A DNA stretch of 64,000 nucleotides from the NCBI RefSeq assembly GCF_900096895.1, contig NZ_FMYO01000001.1, positions 496,001 through 560,000 on the forward strand. Direction: 5' to 3'. The notes below the pieces were generated by a model. The model saw only the letters and a program-made list of their open reading frames with translations. It had not been told where the DNA came from and made no database searches. Made by a program: the position numbers and the translations under genes. Position 1 is the stretch's first letter; the number at the start of each line of letters is the position of its first letter. Shown here piece after piece: positions 58,246 through 64,000 of this stretch. This DNA is from Acinetobacter kookii (GTDB lineage: Bacteria; Pseudomonadota; Gammaproteobacteria; Pseudomonadales; Moraxellaceae).

Positions 58246-58662
58246 TTATTGCCGGGGTGGGATGGAATAAGTACCTACCGCGTGGGCAATCGGTTCATCC
58301 AGATCAATGGAATATAACCATACATCCCCGACAATGAGGGCTTTACCCACTTTCATTAATTGGCAAACTGCACGAATATCCTGTGCTGCGGTGGGTTTTC
58401 TTAAAAAATTAACCGATAAGTTGGTCGTGACAGCCAATGCCACAATCCCGATTTCCCCGAGTATCGCAATATAAAGCGCATAATCGGCAGCAGTCATCAT
58501 GGTTGGGCCAGACACCGTTCCTCCAGGTCTTAAATCTGCACTTCCCACATGATAAATAATGGATGCGCCTTTTTCAGTGATGGTTTCTATTTCGCATTTT
58601 TGCAGGCTTTGCGGAAACTCGCGTTGCAAAAAATCAATAATTTCGGCTTTATTACTTTTCAT
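58246..58662 (-). CDS. PaaI-family thioesterase
   Basis: A 138-aa hotdog-fold protein. LRPGGTVSGPTMMTAADYALYIAIL is the family core, carrying the conserved D of the active-site helix, and TTNLSVNFLRKPT the next strand. Members hydrolyse aryl- or acyl-CoA thioesters. No metabolic neighbours give a clue; tmk upstream is unrelated. The gap to tmk is 74 bases. Confidence 0.87.
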   Translation of the reverse strand: MKSNKAEIIDFLQREFPQSLQKCEIETITEKGASIIYHVGSADLRPGGTVSGPTMMTAADYALYIAILGEIGIVALAVTTNLSVNFLRKPTAAQDIRAVCQLMKVGKALIVGDVWLYSIDLDEPIAHAVGTYSIPPRQ

Positions 58663-58736
58663 TGTTGATAAAAAAATCTCCCATAATATTGCCCACTATA
58701 GAAGATTTTTCATTTAAACCCAATCGCAGAGAATGG

Positions 58737-59348
58737 CTACACCGATTGCAAACATGCAAGTGCCTGGTGAAATACCTGTTCTGGAGTTTGGGTGGCATCC
58801 AGACGCTTAATCCGTTCACCCTGCCGTTCCCAAAGCTCCTGATAGCCTGAACGTACTTTCTCAAAAAAAGCCGCTTTTTCCTGTTCAAAACGGTCCAGTG
58901 CACCCCGTGCACGCGCGCGCGACATTCCCAGTTCAGTCGGCGCATCCAGCCAAAAAGTGATATCAGGCATATGTGAAACAAAGTTGGCATTCAATAACTG
59001 TAATTTTTCTTTGCTTAAGCCACGCCCTGCACACTGATAGGCAAAACTGGCATCGGTAAAGCGGTCGCACATTACTGTTTTACCTGTCGCCAATGCAGGA
59101 ACAATGACTTGCTGTAAATGCTGTGCACGTGCCGCATACATTAACAACAGTTCGGTGTCGTTCGACATGCTTTCTTCATGATTGACTGACAGCAACAGGG
59201 AACGGATTTGTTCTGCCATCGGCGTGCCACCCGGTTCACGTGTGAGAACGACATCTTGACCTTGCTGAACCAAGTGCTCGTGGATTTTACGAATGAGTGT
59301 GGTTTTCCCGACACCTTCAGTGCCTTCAAAACTAATAAACATCCCCAC
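58737..59348 (-). CDS. tmk: Thymidylate kinase
   Basis: A 203-aa kinase converting dTMP to dTDP. P-loop FEGTEGVGKTTLIRKI (7-22), TREPGGTPMAEQIR, the DRF motif VMCDRFTDASFAYQ and the LID region RARARGALDRFE. Last gene of pabC-mltG-tmk; 3 bases after mltG. Confidence 0.96.
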   Translation of the reverse strand: MGMFISFEGTEGVGKTTLIRKIHEHLVQQGQDVVLTREPGGTPMAEQIRSLLLSVNHEESMSNDTELLLMYAARAQHLQQVIVPALATGKTVMCDRFTDASFAYQCAGRGLSKEKLQLLNANFVSHMPDITFWLDAPTELGMSRARARGALDRFEQEKAAFFEKVRSGYQELWERQGERIKRLDATQTPEQVFHQALACLQSV

Positions 59349-59351
59349 TCC

Positions 59352-60398
59352 TTAATTTTTTGAACGTATGACAGTTAAATATTCTTGCACAGCGCGATTA
59401 TGCTCATCCAAACTGGCGCTAAATTTATGCCCACCATTGCCCGTAGCCACAAAATAAATATTGTTGGAATTGTCCGGGTGCATAGCCGCTTCAATGGCTT
59501 TTTGACTTGGCAAAGCAATCGGCGTCGGCGGTAAGCCATTGTTGGTATAGGTATTATATGGTGTAGGCGTGCGCAAATCGGTACGGGTGATGTTGCCCTT
59601 ATAACGGTCGCCCATGCCATAAATTACGGTTGGATCGGTTTGCAGACGCATGCCTTGTTGCAGACGACGGACAAACACCCCCGACACCTGATTTAACTCA
59701 TGATCCAGGCTGGTCTCTTTTTCCACAATGGAAGCCATAATCAGCGCTTCATATTTATCCTTATAAGGTAAGCCGCTGGCACGGTTTTCCCATGCCGTAT
59801 CCAAAGCCTTCATTTGGCGTTTATATAAATCGGTCAAAATTTTCTTATCGCTTTCCCCTTTGGCAAAGAAATAGGTATCTGGCGCGAACAGGCCTTCGGG
59901 ATGATTAAACGGAATACTTAAGGCTTTTAGCATTTGATCCTGAGGCAGATTAATCACATCCTTGGTAACCAGATCATCCTTTTTCAGCTGCTCAATCAGC
60001 TGTTTAAACGTGGTGCCTTCAATCACCAGAATACGGTTCATCTGTGCATTTTCAGCATTCGAGACCAGTTCCATAACTTCACGTACCGACATGCCTTGGT
60101 GAATTTCATAAACACCGGCTTTCATGCTGTCATGAATCATGATTTTTTGATAAAGCTTCAACACGACAGGAAAACTGACTTTATTTTCCTTGGCTAAACG
60201 GTCAATAAAGCTGGAATAACTATCACCGTCTCCAATCGCCAGCATTTGCTTTTCACCTTGCACCGGATAGGACCTGAACAAGCTTGACCCCAGGATTACG
60301 CCAATCAGGACCATAAAACCTGCAATTAGAACGACAATGCCTTTGAATGGAAATACGCGGGTTGCTTTCTTTTTCGATTTTTTCTTTGGGTTGGACAT
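59352..60398 (-). CDS. mltG: Endolytic murein transglycosylase MltG
   Basis: A 348-aa inner-membrane enzyme that cleaves nascent peptidoglycan strands and helps set glycan length. A basic N-terminus (KKKSKKKATR) and one membrane segment (about 19-41) precede a LysM-like region and the YceG domain. The catalytic region ASIVEKETSLDHELNQVSGV carries the active-site glutamate (in EKE), followed by RLQTDPTVIYGMGDRY. One base after pabC, three before tmk. Confidence 0.94.
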   Translation of the reverse strand: MSNPKKKSKKKATRVFPFKGIVVLIAGFMVLIGVILGSSLFRSYPVQGEKQMLAIGDGDSYSSFIDRLAKENKVSFPVVLKLYQKIMIHDSMKAGVYEIHQGMSVREVMELVSNAENAQMNRILVIEGTTFKQLIEQLKKDDLVTKDVINLPQDQMLKALSIPFNHPEGLFAPDTYFFAKGESDKKILTDLYKRQMKALDTAWENRASGLPYKDKYEALIMASIVEKETSLDHELNQVSGVFVRRLQQGMRLQTDPTVIYGMGDRYKGNITRTDLRTPTPYNTYTNNGLPPTPIALPSQKAIEAAMHPDNSNNIYFVATGNGGHKFSASLDEHNRAVQEYLTVIRSKN

Positions 60399-60399
60399 A

Positions 60400-61212
60400 T
60401 TAATGAATCTGATCTAATTGAAGGATATTAAAAAGTTCAATACACGGTTGAACATTCAAGGCGTGTTGATTAAGTTCAGTCACAACTTTCATGGGACTTA
60501 GGGCATTACAGAAAAACAGGCTTTCAAATTTTGCAATGTCATCCAGATCGATAAAACGCTGTTCGCATTGAATGCCATGCTGCTGCATCCGGGACAAAAT
60601 TTCCGCCCGCATCACCCCATGCACGCCATTATAGCGAAGTTCCGGTGTAACCCATGTATTGTTTAAACGAATGAAACAATTACTGCTTACTCCTTCAACA
60701 ACCGTCCCTTGTACATCGGTCACCAAAGCTTCATTCCATCCGCGCTGATCGGCTTCATGTTTCAACAGGACCTGTTCCAGACGGTTCAGGCTTTTTAAGC
60801 CGACCAGATTGGGCATGCTCAAGCCCAATGCCTGTTGTAGCACCCCGGATTTAATTTTCTCTATCTGAAAATCATCCACTGCTTGGGGATAAAAAAACAC
60901 CCAGACATCGGCCGGATGATCTGGCAGGCTATAGCCGCGCTGCCCCTCTCCGCGACTGATGATGATTTTCAATGTGCCATTGACTTGCAAAAATTGCTGC
61001 TGCAACACAGCCAAAGTTTTTTCAATGCAGCTTAAATCTGCCTGCAGCATCAGCCGCTCACAACTTAACTGTAACCGCGACTTATGCAAATTTTCGAGTT
61101 CCATTTTGCCATGCCGAACACGTGCTGTAGTGAAACAGCCATCTCCGTAATGAAAGGCACGGTCCTGTAATGACACTTCATTTATTTCCCGTGCATTCTT
61201 AAAACATGGCAT
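60400..61212 (-). CDS. pabC: Aminodeoxychorismate lyase
   Basis: A 270-aa PLP fold-type IV enzyme that forms p-aminobenzoate for folate. DRAFHYGDGCFTTARVRHG at the start, the PLP lysine in VGLKSLNRLEQVLLK and EALVTDVQGTVVEGVSSNCF are all typical. Position in pabC-mltG-tmk supports this role over a branched-chain transaminase. Divergent from the sulfate-binding gene at 61373. Confidence 0.93.
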   Translation of the reverse strand: MPCFKNAREINEVSLQDRAFHYGDGCFTTARVRHGKMELENLHKSRLQLSCERLMLQADLSCIEKTLAVLQQQFLQVNGTLKIIISRGEGQRGYSLPDHPADVWVFFYPQAVDDFQIEKIKSGVLQQALGLSMPNLVGLKSLNRLEQVLLKHEADQRGWNEALVTDVQGTVVEGVSSNCFIRLNNTWVTPELRYNGVHGVMRAEILSRMQQHGIQCEQRFIDLDDIAKFESLFFCNALSPMKVVTELNQHALNVQPCIELFNILQLDQIH

Positions 61213-61268
61213 AACAAATATCCTGCAAATGATGACCTAGTTTAAAAATAGTGGCGCTGAATTGATAG

Positions 61269-61309
61269 CTTTTTTATTCATATCAAATTCGTTTCTTATT
61301 ATTTTTTCA
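61269..61309 (+). promoter_or_regulatory. Upstream repeat of the first sulfate-binding gene (candidate CysB region)
   Basis: 41 bases (CTTTTTTATTCATATCAAATTC...) matched almost exactly at 62451-62491 before the second binding-protein gene, with about five differences. It lies 65-105 bases before the start. In both copies it reads TTATTCATAT-AAATTC. Control by the cysteine regulator is a guess from the kind of gene. Confidence 0.5.
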
Positions 61310-61372
61310 ACAAAAAAGATGACGCTATGCTTGGCTCCGTTACAAAACATTAATAATTCAAAGGATAGCAAA

Positions 61373-62377
61373 ATGCGCTCACTAAAAATCGGGGTTTTAG
61401 CAGCTCTTATTTCAGCAACGTCTTTTACTGCACTGGCAAAAGACTTTTTAAACGTTTCCTATGATCCAACGCGTGAATTGTATGAAAACTACAATAAAGA
61501 GTTTGCTGCATACTGGAAGAAAACCACAGGCCAAGATATTAATTTTAAACAGTCACACGGCGGTTCTGGCAAACAGGCACGTGCCGTGATTGATGGTCTG
61601 GGTGCCGATGTGGTGACGTTGGCACTTGCAGCAGATATCGATGCAATTGCAGCAAACTCAAATTTACTTCCAAAAGACTGGCAAAAAAAATTTCCAAATA
61701 ACTCTACTCCCTATACCTCTACCATCGTCTTCCTTGTACATAAAGGCAACCCGAAAGGCATTAAAGACTGGGGCGATCTGGTCAAAAATAATGTCGGCAT
61801 TATTACCCCAAACCCAAAAACCTCTGGTGGCGCCCGCTGGAATTATCTGGCAGCATGGGCTTGGGCGAAACATCAGCCAGGCGGTAACGATGCCAAAGCA
61901 CAGGAGTTCGTACGTCAAATCTATAAGAACACCAAGGTCCTCGACTCTGGTGCACGCGGTGCAACCACGACATTTGCTGAACGTGGCATTGGAGATGTAT
62001 TGCTGGCCTGGGAAAACGAAGCTCATTTAGCTATTCGTGAACAACCGGGCAAGTTTGAAATTATCACGCCGTCATTGTCTATTTTGGCTGAACCACCCGT
62101 TGCTATTGTAGAAAAGAATGCCCAAAAAGACGGCAACCTGAATTTAGCTAAAGCCTACTTAAATTACCTGTATTCACCTGCAGGTCAAAAGATTGCTGCC
62201 AGTAACTTCTACCGTCCACGTAATGCAGTAGTATTGGCAAAATACAAATCCGTATTCAAACCACTGAAACTGGTCACCATTGATAAAGAATTTGGCGGAT
62301 GGAGCAAAGTCCAAAAAGCACATTTTGAAAATGGCGGCGTATTTGACCAGATTGTGAAAGCCAATAGCACCAAATAA
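61373..62377 (+). CDS. sbp: Sulfate ABC transporter substrate-binding protein, copy 1
   Basis: A 334-aa periplasmic protein with a signal peptide (about 1-23, TALA|KDF). The sulfate/thiosulfate-binding family is clear: [31 protein letters not shown] (anion-binding loop), ADVVTLAL and [22 protein letters not shown] 61373 follows AAGGATAGC. The next gene is a tandem paralogue. No cysT/cysW/cysA follow within the window, so the membrane components lie elsewhere. Confidence 0.94.
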   Translation: MRSLKIGVLAALISATSFTALAKDFLNVSYDPTRELYENYNKEFAAYWKKTTGQDINFKQSHGGSGKQARAVIDGLGADVVTLALAADIDAIAANSNLLPKDWQKKFPNNSTPYTSTIVFLVHKGNPKGIKDWGDLVKNNVGIITPNPKTSGGARWNYLAAWAWAKHQPGGNDAKAQEFVRQIYKNTKVLDSGARGATTTFAERGIGDVLLAWENEAHLAIREQPGKFEIITPSLSILAEPPVAIVEKNAQKDGNLNLAKAYLNYLYSPAGQKIAASNFYRPRNAVVLAKYKSVFKPLKLVTIDKEFGGWSKVQKAHFENGGVFDQIVKANSTK

Positions 62378-62394
62378 TCTTAGCCAATCACCCT

Positions 62395-62430
62395 AAGCAT
62401 CAGTTTTATGCATAAAGCTGGTGCTTATTT
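62395..62430 (+). terminator. Terminator between the two sulfate-binding genes
   Basis: AAGCATCAG and CTGGTGCTT (one wobble) with a 14-base loop, followed by ATTTTAT. Suggests the two copies are transcribed separately. Confidence 0.75.
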
Positions 62431-62450
62431 TATAAACCCAACCCTTTTAT

Positions 62451-62491
62451 CTTTTTTATTCATATTAAATTCATTTTTTATTATTTTTTAT
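62451..62491 (+). promoter_or_regulatory. Upstream repeat of the second sulfate-binding gene
   Basis: Second copy of the 41-base AT-rich element seen at 61269, placed 64-104 bases before the start, the same distance as in copy 1. Conservation of both sequence and distance supports a regulatory role. Confidence 0.5.
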
Positions 62492-62554
62492 GCATAAAGA
62501 ATAGGACTATTCTGTACTCCTGTAATGAAACACATTAAGAATATTGAGGTTCGC

Positions 62555-63568
62555 ATGAGCATTTCGGCAAAATTGAAACTTGGGGTTTTAGCGGCAGTTA
62601 TATCGACCATTTCTTTAGGTGCTGCAGCGAAAGATTTTCTCAATGTCTCTTATGACCCAACACGCGAACTGTATGAAAGCGTGAACAAGGATTTCAGCAA
62701 ATACTGGGAAAGCCGTACCGGACAGAAAATCAATTTCAAGCAGTCTCATGGCGGTTCAGGCAAACAGGCTCGTGCGGTGATTGATGGTCTGGATGCCGAT
62801 GTGGTGACTTTAGCCCTTTCCGCCGACATTGATGTGATTGCGGAAAAAACCAGACAGTTACCTGCAGACTGGCAAAAGAAGCTGCCGCACAACTCGACAC
62901 CCTATACCTCTACCATCGTATTTTTAGTGCGTAAAGGCAATCCGAAACAGATTAAGGACTGGGGTGATCTGGTTAAACCAGGTGTAGACATCATTACCCC
63001 AAACCCTAAAACGTCTGGCGGCGCACGCTGGAACTATCTGGCGGCATGGGCCTGGGCAAAACACCAAGCGGGTGGCAACGACAAAACTGCACAGGAATTT
63101 GTACGTAAAATTTATAAAAACACCAAGGTTCTCGATTCTGGCGCACGCGGTTCAACCACAACATTTGCAGAACGTGGCATTGGTGATGTGCTGCTGGCTT
63201 GGGAAAACGAAGCTCACTTAGCCCTTCGTGAACAACCAGGTAAGTTTGAAATTATCACACCATCTTTGTCTATTTTGGCTGAGCCACCCGTGGCGATTGT
63301 CGAAAAAAATGCAGAGAAAAAAGGCAACAAATATCTCGCTCAAGGCTACTTGAACTTCCTTTACTCGCCACGCGGCCAGCAACTTGCGGCTGAGAACTTT
63401 TATCGTCCACGCAACGCAAAAACACTGGCGCAATACAGCAAGGTATTCAAGCCATTAAAACTGATCAGCATCGATCAGGAATTTGGCGGCTGGAATAAAG
63501 TTCAAAAAGCGCACTTTGAAAATGGCGGCGTATTTGACCAGATTGTTAAAGCCAATAATGCAAAATAA
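62555..63568 (+). CDS. sbp: Sulfate ABC transporter substrate-binding protein, copy 2
   Basis: A 337-aa tandem paralogue of the preceding gene, highly similar throughout ([69 protein letters not shown]). Signal peptide about 1-25 (GAAA|KDF). ATG 62555 gives a leader equal to copy 1; the start at 62525 would add ten residues. The duplication includes the upstream element. The two may differ in sulfate, thiosulfate or molybdate preference. Confidence 0.94.
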   Translation: MSISAKLKLGVLAAVISTISLGAAAKDFLNVSYDPTRELYESVNKDFSKYWESRTGQKINFKQSHGGSGKQARAVIDGLDADVVTLALSADIDVIAEKTRQLPADWQKKLPHNSTPYTSTIVFLVRKGNPKQIKDWGDLVKPGVDIITPNPKTSGGARWNYLAAWAWAKHQAGGNDKTAQEFVRKIYKNTKVLDSGARGSTTTFAERGIGDVLLAWENEAHLALREQPGKFEIITPSLSILAEPPVAIVEKNAEKKGNKYLAQGYLNFLYSPRGQQLAAENFYRPRNAKTLAQYSKVFKPLKLISIDQEFGGWNKVQKAHFENGGVFDQIVKANNAK

Positions 63569-63595
63569 CAGTATTCGATAGACAGGAGCATCGAC

Positions 63596-64000
63596 ATGAT
63601 TCATACCGTAATTGTTCCGGGCGTAGGTGGCAGTGAGCCTGCCCACTGGCAGTCATGGCTACAACGACAGCTCATGTCATGCTCCCGTGTGCAGCAACAG
63701 GACTGGAACACGCCTGTGTTACAAAACTGGGTTGCCGAGTTTGTAAAGACCGTGGCACCTATTCAAGGCAGCATCCAGATTGTGGCGCATAGTTTTGGCT
63801 GTTTAACCACAGTGGCAGCTTTAGCCCAGCATCCGGAACTCAATCAAAAAATTAAAAATTTGATTCTGGTTGCACCAGCCAACCCTGCCCGTTTTGGTGA
63901 AGCCGGTTTTTCACGTGATAGCCAGCAAGATTATCAACGCTATTTTCATCAGCTGAAAATTGCGGTGCCAACCACTTTACTGATCAGTGAAAATGATCCC
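63596..64000 (+). CDS. RBBP9/YdeN-family alpha/beta hydrolase (3' end outside window)
   Basis: From ATG 63596, preceded by ACAGGAGC, 135 codons are open to the window end. The protein begins MIHTVIVPGVGGSEPAHWQS, has the nucleophile elbow VAHSFGCLTT (Ser in a HSFG motif) and NLILVAPANPARFG, the typical RBBP9/YdeN small serine hydrolase pattern. The acid and His of the triad are beyond or near the end. It starts 27 bases after copy 2 of the sulfate-binding gene and may be cotranscribed with it. Substrate unknown. Confidence 0.85.
   Translation, partial: MIHTVIVPGVGGSEPAHWQSWLQRQLMSCSRVQQQDWNTPVLQNWVAEFVKTVAPIQGSIQIVAHSFGCLTTVAALAQHPELNQKIKNLILVAPANPARFGEAGFSRDSQQDYQRYFHQLKIAVPTTLLISENDP

Overview
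The window is a contiguous stretch of Acinetobacter-type chromosome (Gammaproteobacteria, Moraxellaceae). Three things point there: the dat-ddc pair that makes 1,3-diaminopropane, moderate-to-low GC with very AT-rich spacers, and housekeeping proteins that read like Acinetobacter orthologues (MnmA, RNase III, NadB). I cannot name the species. Most of the DNA is core genome with conserved gene order. I see no tRNA, rRNA, CRISPR array or prophage.

Layout. 1-2.7 kb: 3' part missing NlpD-like LysM/M23 lipoprotein and surE (minus), then two tandem small secreted paralogues. 2.8-4.6 kb: dacC and a gamma-carbonic-anhydrase-like protein. 4.7-6.6 kb: a minus-strand pair made of a membrane-anchored J-domain protein with a long charged helix and a secreted unknown. 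6.9-10.7 kb: nudJ-mnmA-hflD-purB, the same order as in E. coli. 10.75-11.16 kb: an internally deleted IS30-family element with both inverted repeats and a 3-bp target duplication. 11.2-13.6 kb: a DUF2238 membrane protein and a cytochrome b561-like protein (overlapping tail to tail), then sohB. 14-19 kb: the pstSCAB phosphate transporter with candidate Pho boxes, flanked on both sides by divergent copies of one structured repeat. 19.7-22.7 kb: dat-ddc. 23-31 kb: a SIMPL protein, a PAP2 phosphatase, obgE-proB, an MFS transporter, an HxlR regulator and a long-form gap. 31-38 kb: rarD, a lipocalin, uvrB, a macro-like protein, a diguanylate cyclase with duplicated sensors and a small basic protein. 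38-44 kb: a long OmpW-family porin, MFS plus a 44-aa membrane peptide, a TauD-family dioxygenase, a possible MITE, chrA and a 21-cysteine copper-storage-like protein. 44-47 kb: sthA and lipA. 47-58 kb: mucD / lepA-lepB-DUF4845-rnc-era-lipoprotein-recO-pdxJ-miaE, with nadB divergent from mucD. 58-61 kb: a thioesterase and pabC-mltG-tmk. 61-64 kb: two tandem sulfate-binding proteins with duplicated upstream DNA and a truncated alpha/beta hydrolase.

How the genes work together. Several neighbourhoods form pathways: phosphate scavenging (pst), diaminopropane synthesis (dat makes diaminobutyrate, ddc decarboxylates it), translation/ribosome/membrane biogenesis (lepA, lepB, rnc, era, obgE), and sulfate uptake (two binding proteins). 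I found no clearly new multi-gene defence or biosynthetic system. The best candidates for undescribed biology are the J-domain/coiled-coil/membrane protein with its secreted partner, the tandem small disulfide-type secreted proteins, the hairpin-rich repeat flanking pst, and the small mobile-element derivatives.
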